A stretch of 64,000 nt of DNA from Actinomycetes bacterium (GCA_023420415.1 JAEZWF010000015.1:62001-126000), one strand, 5' to 3'. Numbered from the stretch's first letter, positions 1-8,963 are shown. Made by a program: numbers and translations. Notes: generated by a model from the letters alone, not told the origin.

Positions 1-328
1 TGCGGAAGTACTCGACCAGCGGCTCGACGGACTCGGGCACGTCGAGCACCTCGGCGTCGCCGTCGACCTGCACCCAGGCGCCACCGAAGTCGTCGGAGAG
101 CACGACGACCGACACCTGCGGCTGGCGGCGCACGTTCGTCGTCTTGGCCCGCTCGGGGTAGGTCGAGATCACGACCCGGCCGCTGTCGTCCACGCCTCCG
201 GTCACCGGCGACGCCTGGGGCCGCCCGTCCGAACGTTGCGTCAGCAGCACCATCTGGTGGCGCGGACGGACGAACTCGAGCAGCCCGTCGAGGTCGACGT
301 CGGTGTTGGTCGCGATCGTTCGTGCCAT
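1..328 (-). CDS. PPOX-class (F420/FMN-split-barrel) oxidoreductase, partial
   Basis: The gene is cut by the window edge; about 109 N-terminal residues are visible. They begin MARTIATNTDVDLDGLLEFV and continue through a split-barrel pattern (RHQMVLLTQRSDGRPQASPV, then VISTYPERAKTTNVRRQPQ) typical of the pyridoxamine-5'-phosphate-oxidase-like, F420-dependent family. Such proteins bind F420 or flavin and reduce small molecules; the substrate here is unknown. I chose the ATG at 328 because GTGAGG lies nine bases upstream. An in-frame ATG at 337 has that same GAGG directly against it and is less likely. The strand matches rpsA, but two hairpins separate them, so it is probably transcribed independently. 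Confidence 0.8.
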   Translation of the reverse strand, partial: MARTIATNTDVDLDGLLEFVRPRHQMVLLTQRSDGRPQASPVTGGVDDSGRVVISTYPERAKTTNVRRQPQVSVVVLSDDFGGAWVQVDGDAEVLDVPESVEPLVEYFR

Positions 329-430
329 GCGCACCATCCTCACACGGCCGTGGCCGACCTCGCGTGCCGCCGACGTGCCTTGGCGACGTGGGCCGAGGCG
401 AACGGCATACGCAGGACCGGCACAAGCCGA

Positions 431-464
431 AGGCCCGGCTCCCCTCGAAAGGGGAACCGGGCCT
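431..464 (-). terminator. Strong hairpin downstream of rpsA
   Basis: The arms at 431-444 and 451-464 pair over 14 positions with one mismatch around a six-base loop (TCGAAA). It lies about 45 bases past the rpsA stop and before the next gene on the same strand, so it reads as an intrinsic terminator. There is no clear U-tract, which is common in high-GC actinobacteria. Confidence 0.7.
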
Positions 465-479
465 GGGGCGGTGAGTCCG

Positions 480-502
480 CGGCATACCTCGTCGGTATGC
501 CG
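480..502 (-). terminator. Hairpin made of two inverted copies of the GTATGCCG word
   Basis: CGGCATACC (480-488) and GGTATGCCG (494-502) form a perfect nine-base stem around TCGTC, starting seven bases after the rpsA stop codon. It is the first of two tandem hairpins behind rpsA. A third copy of the same word lies at 413-420. Confidence 0.6.
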
Positions 503-508
503 GTGGGC

Positions 509-2005
509 TCAGTTGCCGGTGAGCTTCTCGCGCAGCGCGGCGAGGGCCTCGTCCGAGGCGAGGGTGCCCTCGCCCGCCGGGGCGGCCGGGCGGCTGGCAC
601 CCGCGTCGCTGTCGGACGACGAGCCCGAGTCGGACGAGTACGAGGTGGCGGTGCCGGCGTTGGCCGCAGCCTCGGCGTCGGCCTTGGTGGCCTCCTCGAT
701 CTGCGCCTTGTGCGCCTCCCAGCGAGCGTGGGCCTCGGCGTACTGCTTCTCCCACTTCTCGCGCTGCTCGTCGTAGCCCTCGAGCCACTCGTTGGTCTCC
801 GGGTCGAAGCCCTCGGGGTACTTGTAGTTGCCCTGCTCGTCGTACTCCGCGGCCATGCCGTAGAGGGTCGGGTCGAACTCGGCGACGGGCGCGCTGTCGT
901 CGTTGGCCTGCTTGAGGCTCAGCGAGATCCGGCGACGCTCGAGGTCGATGTCGATGACCTTGACGAAGATGTCCTGGCCGACCTGGACGACCTGCTCCGG
1001 CAGCTCCACGTGGCGCTCGGCCAGCTCGGAGATGTGGACCAGGCCCTCGATGCCGTCGTCGACACGGACGAACGCACCGAACGGGACGAGCTTGGTGACC
1101 TTGCCCGGGACGACCTGACCGATCGCGTGGGTCCGGGCGAAGTGCTGCCACGGGTCCTCCTGCGTCGCCTTGAGCGACAGGGAGACACGCTCGCGGTCCA
1201 TGTCGACGTCGAGCACCTCGACGGTGACCTCCTGGCCCACCTCGACGACCTCGGACGGGTGGTCGATGTGCTTCCAGGACAGCTCGGAGACGTGGACGAG
1301 ACCGTCGACACCGCCGAGGTCCACGAACGCACCGAAGTTGACGATCGAGGACACGACGCCGGAGCGGACCTGCCCCTTCTGGAGCTCCTTGAGGAACGTG
1401 GTGCGGACCTCGGACTGGGTCTGCTCGAGCCAGGCGCGGCGCGACAGGACCACGTTGTTGCGGTTCTTGTCGAGCTCGATGATCTTGGCCTCGATCTCCT
1501 TGCCCACGTAGGGCTGGAGGTCGCGGACGCGACGCATCTCCACGAGCGAGGCGGGCAGGAAGCCGCGCAGGCCGATGTCGAGGATGAGGCCACCCTTGAC
1601 GACCTCGATGACGGTGCCGGTGACGACACCGTCCTCCTCCTTGATCTTCTCGATCGTGCCCCAGGCGCGCTCGTACTGGGCGCGCTTCTTGGACAGGATC
1701 AGGCGGCCTTCCTTGTCCTCCTTCTGGAGGACGAGGGCCTCGACCTCGTCGCCGACGGTGACGACCTCGTTGGGGTCGACGTCGTGCTTGATGGACAGCT
1801 CACGCGAGGGGATGACGCCCTCGGTCTTGTAGCCGATGTCGAGCAGGACCTCGTCCCGGTCGACCTTGACGATGCGACCCTCGACGATGTCGCCGTCGTT
1901 GAAGTCCTTGATGGTCGCGTCGATCGCGGCAAGGAGGTCTTCCTCAGAGCCAATGTCGTTGATGGCAACCTGAGGGGCGGTCTTCTCGACCGTGCTGGCA
2001 GTCAT
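509..2005 (-). CDS. rpsA: 30S ribosomal protein S1
   Basis: This is ribosomal protein S1 (498 aa), which binds mRNA on the small subunit and helps initiate translation. Four S1 RNA-binding repeats are visible. They begin near IVEGRIVKVDRDEVLLDIGY, GVVTGTVIEVVKGGLILDIG, GVVSSIVNFGAFVDLGGVDG and GKVTKLVPFGAFVRVDDGIE, and occupy roughly residues 35-360. An acidic, Ser/Ala-rich tail follows, as usual in actinobacteria, whose S1 is shorter than the six-repeat E. coli form. The start is the ATG giving MTASTVEKTAPQ; the open frame runs 30 codons further upstream, but that part does not resemble S1. In mycobacteria rpsA sits beside polA; here about 21.5 kb separates them. Confidence 0.97.
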   Translation of the reverse strand: MTASTVEKTAPQVAINDIGSEEDLLAAIDATIKDFNDGDIVEGRIVKVDRDEVLLDIGYKTEGVIPSRELSIKHDVDPNEVVTVGDEVEALVLQKEDKEGRLILSKKRAQYERAWGTIEKIKEEDGVVTGTVIEVVKGGLILDIGLRGFLPASLVEMRRVRDLQPYVGKEIEAKIIELDKNRNNVVLSRRAWLEQTQSEVRTTFLKELQKGQVRSGVVSSIVNFGAFVDLGGVDGLVHVSELSWKHIDHPSEVVEVGQEVTVEVLDVDMDRERVSLSLKATQEDPWQHFARTHAIGQVVPGKVTKLVPFGAFVRVDDGIEGLVHISELAERHVELPEQVVQVGQDIFVKVIDIDLERRRISLSLKQANDDSAPVAEFDPTLYGMAAEYDEQGNYKYPEGFDPETNEWLEGYDEQREKWEKQYAEAHARWEAHKAQIEEATKADAEAAANAGTATSYSSDSGSSSDSDAGASRPAAPAGEGTLASDEALAALREKLTGN

Positions 2006-2141
2006 GTAGTAGGAACTCCGATGGTGGACAGATTGAATAGAAGGTGTGCGTTGGTGGGCACGCGGGAACGCGCGCACACAAATGTGCGTGTCCACCTTAC
2101 CGACCGCGTCTGCTGGGGGTCAAAACCGTGAGGTATGCCGC

Positions 2142-2951
2142 GTGAGCGAGTTTGCGCAGGTCAGCCGCCGGGTGGCGGGGGCGGAGGAAACCGCCGTCGC
2201 GAACCGGTCCTGGTGGGACGCCGAGGCGGGCGAGTACTACGCCGAGCACGGCCGGTTCCTGGGTGACGACGACTTCGTGTGGGGTCCGGAGGGGTGGCGC
2301 GAGTCCGAGCTGGGACTGCTGGGTGACGTGGCCGGTCGCCGGGTGCTCGAGATCGGGGCCGGCGGGGCACAGTGCTCGCGCTGGGTCGCCGGTCAGGGCG
2401 GGTCCGTCGTGGCCACCGACCTGTCGGCCGGGATGCTCCGCGAGGCACGACGGCTCAACGGCGCGGTCACTGCCCCGGCGCGCCCCGTGCCCCTGGCGCA
2501 GTGCGACGCCGTCGCCCTCCCGTTCGGCGAGGCGGTCTTCGACGTCGTCTTCACGGCATACGGGGCCGTGCCGTTCGTGGCTGACAGTGGCGCCCTGATG
2601 CGCGAGGTGGCGCGGGTCCTGCGCCCGGGAGGGCGGTTCGTCTTCTCGACCACCCACCCGTTCCGGTGGGCGTTCCCGGACGACCCGGGCGAGCACGGGC
2701 TGACCGTGCGGCAGTCGTACTTCGACCGGACGCCGTACGTCGAGGCGGACAGCGACGGTGAGGCGACCTACGTCGAGCACCACCGGACGCTCGGTGACCG
2801 GGTGCGCGAGCTGGTGGCTGCCGGGCTGGTGCTGGTCGACCTCGTCGAGCCCGAGTGGCCGGACCGGAACCGGCAGACGTGGGGCGGCTGGTCACCGCTG
2901 CGCGGTGAGCTGTTTCCCGGCACGGCCATCTTCGTCTGCCTGCGCGGCTGA
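2142..2951 (+). CDS. Class I SAM-dependent methyltransferase
   Basis: A 269-residue cytoplasmic methyltransferase. The SAM-binding motif I is VLEIGAGGAQCSRWVA (about residue 67), followed by ATDLSAGML (motif II acidic residue) and VARVLRPGGRFVFSTTHPF (post-motif). The N-terminal RSWWDAEAGEYYAEHG is common in uncharacterised actinobacterial methyltransferases of the Methyltransf_11 type. Start: GTG at 2142 with GTGAGG at 2128-2133, spacing eight. It is divergent from rpsA, with about 136 bases between the start codons for both promoters. The substrate cannot be inferred. Confidence 0.85.
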   Translation: MSEFAQVSRRVAGAEETAVANRSWWDAEAGEYYAEHGRFLGDDDFVWGPEGWRESELGLLGDVAGRRVLEIGAGGAQCSRWVAGQGGSVVATDLSAGMLREARRLNGAVTAPARPVPLAQCDAVALPFGEAVFDVVFTAYGAVPFVADSGALMREVARVLRPGGRFVFSTTHPFRWAFPDDPGEHGLTVRQSYFDRTPYVEADSDGEATYVEHHRTLGDRVRELVAAGLVLVDLVEPEWPDRNRQTWGGWSPLRGELFPGTAIFVCLRG

Positions 2952-2973
2952 GGAAACTTCCAGTTTTTTCTCA
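2948..2973 (+). terminator. Possible terminator overlapping the methyltransferase stop
   Basis: CTGAGGAAA (2948-2956) can pair with TTTTCTCAG ending at 2973, with one G-T pair and a short T-rich loop. It overlaps the TGA stop codon. The stem is imperfect, so this is a weak call. Confidence 0.3.
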
Positions 2974-2989
2974 GGAAGGCAGACGCGAC

Positions 2990-3005
2990 TACGTCATTTG
3001 ACGTA
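2990..3005 (+). promoter_or_regulatory. Perfect palindrome before the surface-protein gene
   Basis: TACGTCATTTGACGTA is a perfect 7-2-7 inverted repeat. It partly overlaps TATAAG (3004-3009), a plausible -10 element 34 bases before the start codon at 3043. This geometry suits a dimeric repressor. The regulator is unknown; no copy is visible next to the four AraC genes. Confidence 0.45.
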
Positions 3006-3042
3006 TAAGAGACGTGGGGTGCCTGAGCCAGGAGTCACGTCC

Positions 3043-6000
3043 ATGGTGCAACTTCACACAGTCCTGAACCGCCTGAGTCGCCGGTCCTCGCGGCGGTGGC
3101 TGGCCGGCGCTGCGGTCGCCGCACTGGTCGGCGGCGCACTCGCCGCCACGCCGAGCGCTTCCGCCGCTCCCCTGCCCGCGGCATACACCGCCGCGGCCAG
3201 CGGCAACGTCCTCACCGCGGCCAGCACGGTCGCGGGCGCGAACCTGCTGGCCACCGACCTGGTGCACTCCTCGGCCACGGTCGACAGCACCAACCCGGCC
3301 ACACCGGCGGAGGCGACCTCCGCGAATCTCGGTCTGCAGCTGGGCCCGATCGGGGCGCGGGTGTCCAACACCGAGACCGCCCCGCCGGACTCGACCGGCT
3401 CCGGAGGGCTTGCCTCGGTCACCCTCCCGGGCGTCCTGTCCACGGGCGTGCTCACCTACACGGACTCCGCGGCCTGGGCGGGCGCGAACGCCTGCGTCCC
3501 CGCGGGTCAGCCGATCTCGCGGGCCGTGACCACGACGACGGGTGCGTCGGTGGGTGCCCTCGGCGTCAACGTCCTGCAGACCGGGGTGTCCTCGGTGACG
3601 ACCACCACCGCGCTCACCGCGCAGTCGCCCACCCATGACACCCGCGGCGTGACCAGCACCGCCCAGGGGAACGTGGCCGGCCTGTCCCTCCTCGGTGGGG
3701 CGGTCAGCGTGTCCGCGCTGCAACCGGTGCTGAGCGCGACCGCGACCAGCGGAGCCTCGAGCAGCGCGAGCCTCACCGGTTCGTCGGTGCAGGTGACCGG
3801 ACCAGGCATCGGCACCGTCACGCTCACGGCGGGTTCCGACCTCACCGTGTCGGTGCCGTTGGTGGGATCGGTGACCCTGCACCTGGCCAGCAACGCGGAC
3901 ATCGTCGCCGCCGGCGGCACGTTCTCGACGAACTACCTGACGGCCCGGGTCTCGCTCCTGGCCGGGACAGGCACGGTGACACTCGGGATCCTGCCCCTCA
4001 CCGTCTCGGCGACGGCTCCCGCCGGCGGGGTCGAGTGCGACACCACCGCCCCCGCCATCGACATCGTCTCCCCTGCTGACGGATCCACCGTTCCGGACGC
4101 GACTCCGACCATCAGCGGCACCTCCGAGGTGCTGTCGGGCTCGATCGCCCTCGCCATCGACGGCGGAGCTCCGGTGACCGTCCCCACCGCCGCGGACGGG
4201 TCGTGGTCCCACACACCCACGACGCCGTTGGCCGAGACCACGCACACGGCTGTGGCCACGGCCACCGATGCGGCCGGCAACACGGCGACTGACTCGACCA
4301 CGTTCACCGTTGACGTGCTGCCGACGGTCGCCATCACGCAACCGGCCGACGGCTCGGCCACGAACGACGCCACACCCGACATGCAGGGCACGTCGAACAT
4401 CGTGTCCGGGTCGATCAGCCTGGCTGTCGACGGCGGTGCCCCCGTGCCGGTGCCCACAGGTGCCGACGGGTCGTGGTCGTACACGCCCGAGGCCGCCTTG
4501 GGTGAGGGCTCACACACGGTCGTGGCGACGGCGACTGATCCGCAGGGCAACACGGCTACTGACAGCGCGACCTTCACGGTCGACACGACGGCTCCAGCGG
4601 TGGCGATCACGGCCCCGGCCGACGGGTCCTCGACCGCGGACACGACGCCGGCCATCACCGGCACGTCGGACGTGGTGTCGGGCTCCGTCGCCCTTGCCAT
4701 CGACGGCGGCTCCCCTGTCTCGGTCCCCACCGGCGCCGACGGGTCCTGGTCCCACACACCCACCACAGCGCTCGCGGACGGCACGCACACCGTTGTCGCC
4801 CGGGCCACCGACGCGGCCGGCAACTCGGCGTCCGACTCCTCCACGTTCACCGTCGACACGACGGCTCCAGCGGTGGCGATCACGACACCGGCCGACGGGT
4901 CGACGACTGCCGACTCCACCCCGGCTGTGTCCGGGACCTCGGACGTGCTGTCCGGTTCGATCACGTTGTCGGTCGACGGCGGCGCGCCGGTGACCGTGCC
5001 CACGGGCGCTGACGGGTCGTGGTCCCACACCCCGACCACCGCATTGGCCGACGGATCGCACACGGCTGTGGCGACCGCGACCGACGCAGCCGGCAACACG
5101 GCCTCCGACTCGACGACGTTCACGGTCGACACTGCGGCCCCGTTGGTGGCGATCACGGCTCCGGCGGATGGATCGGTGACGAACGACGCGACGCCGACGA
5201 TCACCGGCACCTCCGACGTGGTGTCAGGCTCGATCAGCCTTGCCGTCGACGGCGGGACTCCTGTCTCGGTGGCGACCGGCACCGACGGGTCCTGGTCCCA
5301 CACGCCGACCACCGCGCTGGCCGACGGATCGCACACGGCTGTGGCGACGGCAACCGACGCAGCCGGCAACGCGGCCTCCGACTCGAGGACGTTCACCGTC
5401 GACACCACGGCGCCGTTGGTGGCGATCACGGCCCCGGCGGATGGGTCGGTAACGAACGACGCGACGCCGACGATCACCGGCACCTCGGACGTGGCGTCGG
5501 GCTCGATCAGCCTTGCCATCGACGGCGAGGCTCCTGTCTCCGTGGCGACCGGCACCGACGGGTCGTGGTCCCACACACCCACCACCGCGCTCGGCGAGGG
5601 CTCGCACACGGCTGTGGCGACGGCAACCGACGCAGCCGGCAACACGGCCTCCGACTCGACGACGTTCACCGTCGACACCGCCGCGCCGTCGGTGGCGATC
5701 ACGACACCGGCCAACGGATCCACGACCAACGACAGCACTCCAGACATCACCGGCACCTCGGACGTGGGCAGCGGGACGGTCATGCTGAGCATCGACGATG
5801 CGGCGCCGGTCACGGTCGCCACCGGCGCCGACGGTTCCTGGTCCTACACCCCCGCAGCGTCGTTGACCGATGGCGACCACACCGTGACCGCAACGGCATC
5901 CGACGAAGCCGGGAACACGGCGACGGCGTCCTCGACGTTCACCGTCGACACCACGGCCCCGACCGTGGCGATCACGGAGCCCGCGGACGGGTCGACCACC

Positions 6001-6732
6001 AACGACCCGACCCCGGCGATCTCCGGGACCAGCGACATCGTCCACGGAACGATCATGCTGACGCTGGACAACGGGTCACCAGTGTCGGTGGAGACGGGTG
6101 CGGACGGGTCGTGGACGTCCACACCGACCGAAGCCCTGTCCAATGGCGAGCACACGGCCGTGGCCAGTGCCACCGACGAGGCGAACAACACCGCCACCGA
6201 CGAGACCTCGTTCATGGTGGACGCCTCCACTTCTCCCCCAACCCAGGAGCCGACGGTGGACATCACGTCGCCGGTCGACGGGTCGACCGTCAGCAGCACG
6301 CCACCCGCCGTGAGCGGGACCAGCAACGCGCCCGGGCTCCCGGTGTCGGTCACCCTCGACGGAGAACACCTCGGCGCGGACATCGTTGGGGCAGACGGCA
6401 CCTGGAGTGTGCCTGTCACGAGGACCATTCACTGCGGTCACCACGTCATCACCGCAACCGTGGGCGACTTCTCGGCACCGGACATGCAGCTCGACGCAGC
6501 CGTCCTCGCCGGCGCCGCGGACCCCGGCTCGGACACGGTCGGGTTCACGCTCACGTGTCCTGCCGGGACGGGCCCGCACCACCCCGGGGGTGGCGGAAGT
6601 CCCGCGGCCGGCCCGAGGCCTACCGGCCTCGCCTACACCGGGCTGGAGCCCGCCGTTCCGGTCGGGCTGGGACTGTTGCTCCTCGCGGTGGGGGCGGTCG
6701 CGTACGTGACGAGGCGTACGGCGGTGCGCTGA
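3043..6732 (+). CDS. Sortase-anchored surface protein with eight Ig-like repeats
   Basis: A 1229-residue secreted protein. Residues 1-42 are a signal peptide: a basic start (RLSRRSSRRW), a hydrophobic core (LAGAAVAALVGGALA) and SASA-AP. Residues about 43-333 form a Ser/Thr/Ala-rich region reminiscent of choice-of-anchor-G proteins. Residues 334-1060 are eight Ig-like repeats of 91 aa (Big_13 type); a ninth, divergent one follows. After a Gly/Pro spacer comes LAYTG (1196-1200), a hydrophobic segment and a final RR. LAxTG is the motif class E sortases recognise, so attachment to the cell wall is likely. Start: ATG at 3043 with GGAG eight bases upstream. No sortase gene lies nearby. Adhesion or an envelope structural role is inference. 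Confidence 0.85.
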   Translation: MVQLHTVLNRLSRRSSRRWLAGAAVAALVGGALAATPSASAAPLPAAYTAAASGNVLTAASTVAGANLLATDLVHSSATVDSTNPATPAEATSANLGLQLGPIGARVSNTETAPPDSTGSGGLASVTLPGVLSTGVLTYTDSAAWAGANACVPAGQPISRAVTTTTGASVGALGVNVLQTGVSSVTTTTALTAQSPTHDTRGVTSTAQGNVAGLSLLGGAVSVSALQPVLSATATSGASSSASLTGSSVQVTGPGIGTVTLTAGSDLTVSVPLVGSVTLHLASNADIVAAGGTFSTNYLTARVSLLAGTGTVTLGILPLTVSATAPAGGVECDTTAPAIDIVSPADGSTVPDATPTISGTSEVLSGSIALAIDGGAPVTVPTAADGSWSHTPTTPLAETTHTAVATATDAAGNTATDSTTFTVDVLPTVAITQPADGSATNDATPDMQGTSNIVSGSISLAVDGGAPVPVPTGADGSWSYTPEAALGEGSHTVVATATDPQGNTATDSATFTVDTTAPAVAITAPADGSSTADTTPAITGTSDVVSGSVALAIDGGSPVSVPTGADGSWSHTPTTALADGTHTVVARATDAAGNSASDSSTFTVDTTAPAVAITTPADGSTTADSTPAVSGTSDVLSGSITLSVDGGAPVTVPTGADGSWSHTPTTALADGSHTAVATATDAAGNTASDSTTFTVDTAAPLVAITAPADGSVTNDATPTITGTSDVVSGSISLAVDGGTPVSVATGTDGSWSHTPTTALADGSHTAVATATDAAGNAASDSRTFTVDTTAPLVAITAPADGSVTNDATPTITGTSDVASGSISLAIDGEAPVSVATGTDGSWSHTPTTALGEGSHTAVATATDAAGNTASDSTTFTVDTAAPSVAITTPANGSTTNDSTPDITGTSDVGSGTVMLSIDDAAPVTVATGADGSWSYTPAASLTDGDHTVTATASDEAGNTATASSTFTVDTTAPTVAITEPADGSTTNDPTPAISGTSDIVHGTIMLTLDNGSPVSVETGADGSWTSTPTEALSNGEHTAVASATDEANNTATDETSFMVDASTSPPTQEPTVDITSPVDGSTVSSTPPAVSGTSNAPGLPVSVTLDGEHLGADIVGADGTWSVPVTRTIHCGHHVITATVGDFSAPDMQLDAAVLAGAADPGSDTVGFTLTCPAGTGPHHPGGGGSPAAGPRPTGLAYTGLEPAVPVGLGLLLLAVGAVAYVTRRTAVR
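4042..6222 (+). repeat. Eight 273-bp tandem repeats encoding Ig-like domains
   Basis: Units begin at 4042, 4315, 4585, 4858, 5131, 5404, 5677 and 5950. All are 273 bp except the second (270 bp). Each encodes a TTAPxVAITxPADGS...FTVD module. The units starting at 5131 and 5404 are the most alike, suggesting recent duplication. Repeat number may vary between strains. Confidence 0.9.
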
Positions 6733-6785
6733 GGTCGTCGCTGCCGGGCGCGCGTACGGGGGTACGCGTGCCCGGCATCGACCGG

Positions 6786-7775
6786 TCACGCAGTGTGACG
6801 ACGCCCCACGGACCTGCCCCGCTCGAGCTGGGAGGGCAGGACGCCGAATCGCTTCTGGTACTCGCGCGCGAATCGGCCAGGGGTGGAGAAGCCCCACCGG
6901 TAGCCAATGTCAGTGATCAACGCGTCCGGGTCGGCCAGCAGGTCGTCGTGAGCCGACTGCAGCCGCAGCTCACGCAGGTACGCCCGGGGCGTGCAGTCGT
7001 AGACGCGGTGGAAGGCGAGCTGCAGCGCCCGCGCGCTGACGCCGAAACGAGGACCCATCTCCTCCAGACCGATGGCTTCCGCGTGGTGCTCGCGCAGGTA
7101 GTCGGCCACCTTCCGCGCAACCACGTCGCTGACCCGCACCGGTCCGGTGTGCACCTGGCTCGGGGACGCGGCGGGGTGCGTGGCCACCATCGCGACGACG
7201 ACGAACCGCTCCACCTCGGCGGACCACAGCGGGTGTGGCTCCGGCTCGTCCGGGCACGCGAGGGCCAGCTCCCGCAACATGCGGACCACCGAGTTCCAGC
7301 GGTGTTGCGCCGCTCGGGTGCCCGGCAGTGCCACGTCGAAGCGCGTCGCATCGTGGCCGCTGCCGAACGCGTCAACCATGGCTCTGCGCATCGCTCTGGC
7401 GTCCACGCGGACGGTGCACACCTCCGCACCTGGGTGCCACCTCAGGTCGCAGTGCCGCGCGCTGTCGAAGACGACGGACTCACGCGTCCCGACGTCGAGG
7501 GTCTGTCCGTCGTTCCTGACCGTGACGACGCCCCGCCGCACCTGCAGGACGCAGTACTGCGTCGCCAGCGGCCCCTCCGGCCGGATCTCGATGTCGCTCA
7601 CGTAGCGAAGGCGGTCGAAGGAGACACCACCGAACGACGCTGTTCTGTGCAGGGCGTGGAAGCTCTCGCCGCGGTCCAGCGGAACGATCGCGTGGGCCGT
7701 GTACGAGCGGGCGATGACCTCCCTGGCCTCGTCGACGTCGTGCGTGTCGACGCTGGTTCGGTATGGAACGTGCAT
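6786..7775 (-). CDS. AraC-family regulator, type A (first of four)
   Basis: A 329-residue regulator with an N-terminal AraC-binding-2-like (cupin-type) sensor domain and a C-terminal double helix-turn-helix (AraC HTH_18). Its recognition region reads ITDIGYRWGFSTPGRFAREY, nearly identical to the third gene of the array and unlike the second and fourth, hence type A. The start is uncertain: ATG at 7775 is preceded by GGTGGTGG, ATG at 7790 has no clear ribosome site, and a GTG at 7919 would make the putative operator coding. Paralogue alignment (VDTHDVDEAREVIARSY against LDTTDIDEARDVVGRAY) supports 7775-7790. It converges with the surface-protein gene. Ligand and targets are unknown. Confidence 0.82.
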   Translation of the reverse strand: MHVPYRTSVDTHDVDEAREVIARSYTAHAIVPLDRGESFHALHRTASFGGVSFDRLRYVSDIEIRPEGPLATQYCVLQVRRGVVTVRNDGQTLDVGTRESVVFDSARHCDLRWHPGAEVCTVRVDARAMRRAMVDAFGSGHDATRFDVALPGTRAAQHRWNSVVRMLRELALACPDEPEPHPLWSAEVERFVVVAMVATHPAASPSQVHTGPVRVSDVVARKVADYLREHHAEAIGLEEMGPRFGVSARALQLAFHRVYDCTPRAYLRELRLQSAHDDLLADPDALITDIGYRWGFSTPGRFAREYQKRFGVLPSQLERGRSVGRRHTA

Positions 7776-7870
7776 GTGTACCACCACCATCGTGCTGTCG
7801 GGCCGGTCACCCACCCCCGGTTCGACAGCAGCAGGATGCGAGACGTGAGGGCCCGGTTCAAGGCCTGTTG

Positions 7871-7900
7871 TCGCATCCCGTACCACGGTGTCGCAAAGCG
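7871..7900 (-). promoter_or_regulatory. Candidate paired operator of AraC gene 1
   Basis: Two direct half-sites, TCGCATCCCG (7871-7880) and TCGCAAAGCG (7891-7900), start exactly 20 bases apart, upstream of the gene. AraC-type proteins typically bind such direct repeats about two helical turns apart. Related pairs precede the three sister genes. Confidence 0.45.
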
Positions 7901-7937
7901 ACCAGCGGGCACGAATCACTGTGCACGCGTGGGGTGT

Positions 7938-8963
7938 TCACGCAGATGGTCCACGCACGCGGCCACGGCCCGAGCTGGGTGCCAGGTAGCCGTCGCGGTT
8001 GACGAGGGAAGGACGGGTGCCGAAGAACCTGGCGTACTCGCGAGCGAACCGCGAGGGTGACGAGAAGCCCCACCGGTGTGCGACCCGGGACACGGCCGAA
8101 TCTGGGTCGCTGGTCAGATCGAGGTGGGCCAGCTGAAGCCGTATTTCGCGCAGGTAGGTGCGCGGCGCAACGCCGTACTCCTTGGCGAAGGCTCGCTGGA
8201 GCGCCCGCGGGGACACCCCCAGGACGGACGCGAGGGCACCGATCCGGATCGGCTCGGCCGCGTGCTCACGCAGGTAGTCCGCCGCTGCGCGGGCGGTGGC
8301 CAGGCCAGCGGCGCGGTCATCGGCGATGCGCTCTCGCGTCGTCGAGTTTGCATGTGTCAGAAGCATGTTCGTCACGGCGAAGCGTTCCAGCTCGTCGAGC
8401 CACAGCCGTCGGTCCTCCGGCTCCGGAGGGTTCTCCATCGACCGCACCAGGAACGCCATGGCGGCGGTCCACCGAGCCTGGTCCCGGCGGTTCGCCGGTC
8501 CCGTCAGGTCGAACGTCAGGGGGCCGGCCGCCTCGCCCAGGACGTCGACGACGTGCCTTCGCACCGCGCTGGCGGTGATGCGGAAGAACAGGGTCATGGT
8601 TCCCTCCGCCCAGTCCATGTCGAAGTGCCGCCGGTTGTCGAGCACGAGGGAGGTCGGGCCCTCGACGTCGAAGGACTGCCCCTCGCTGCCGAACCGCACA
8701 CAGCCCCGCAGCGACAGCAGCGAGCAGTAGATCCCACCAAGCGGCGCCTCCGGGGTCAGGTAGACCGCACTGCCGTGTCCGATCCAGTCCACGGCCAGCT
8801 CACCGCACTCCAAGGTCGACTGCGTCGCGTGGAAGCTCTGGGTCCCGTCGCGGAACTCCATGCCATAGCTCACGTACTGACCACCCAGCACGTGTATGGC
8901 GTACTCGGTGTCGGTCGTGTCGAGCACCTTGGCCGCGGCGCTCACTCGTGAGGCGTTGTCCAC
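7938..8963 (-). CDS. AraC-family regulator, type B (second of four)
   Basis: 341 residues. An N-terminal sensor domain begins LDTTDTEYAIHVLGGQYVSY, and a C-terminal AraC helix-turn-helix contains VAHRWGFSSPSRFAREYARF followed by a GYLA tail. Both regions match the fourth gene of the array more closely than the first or third. The start is taken as GTG at 8963, but no good ribosome site is visible, and a GTG further in (MLDTTD-like) is possible. A gap of about 160 bases to gene 1 holds that gene's candidate operator, so each gene appears to have its own promoter. Confidence 0.82.
   Translation of the reverse strand: MDNASRVSAAAKVLDTTDTEYAIHVLGGQYVSYGMEFRDGTQSFHATQSTLECGELAVDWIGHGSAVYLTPEAPLGGIYCSLLSLRGCVRFGSEGQSFDVEGPTSLVLDNRRHFDMDWAEGTMTLFFRITASAVRRHVVDVLGEAAGPLTFDLTGPANRRDQARWTAAMAFLVRSMENPPEPEDRRLWLDELERFAVTNMLLTHANSTTRERIADDRAAGLATARAAADYLREHAAEPIRIGALASVLGVSPRALQRAFAKEYGVAPRTYLREIRLQLAHLDLTSDPDSAVSRVAHRWGFSSPSRFAREYARFFGTRPSLVNRDGYLAPSSGRGRVRGPSA

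Noticed and set aside
236..2131. Long open frame antisense to rpsA (631 codons)
   Set aside because: High-GC shadow. rpsA has four clear S1 domains on the other strand; the antisense product is low in complexity and without motifs.
4042..6222. Possible CRISPR array in the 273-bp repeats
   Set aside because: Units are far too long and encode Ig-like domains without spacers.
5019..8060. Open frame of 1013 codons crossing the surface protein and first AraC gene
   Set aside because: It is out of frame with the Ig repeats, very rich in His/Arg, and runs antisense to an AraC gene with strong motifs.
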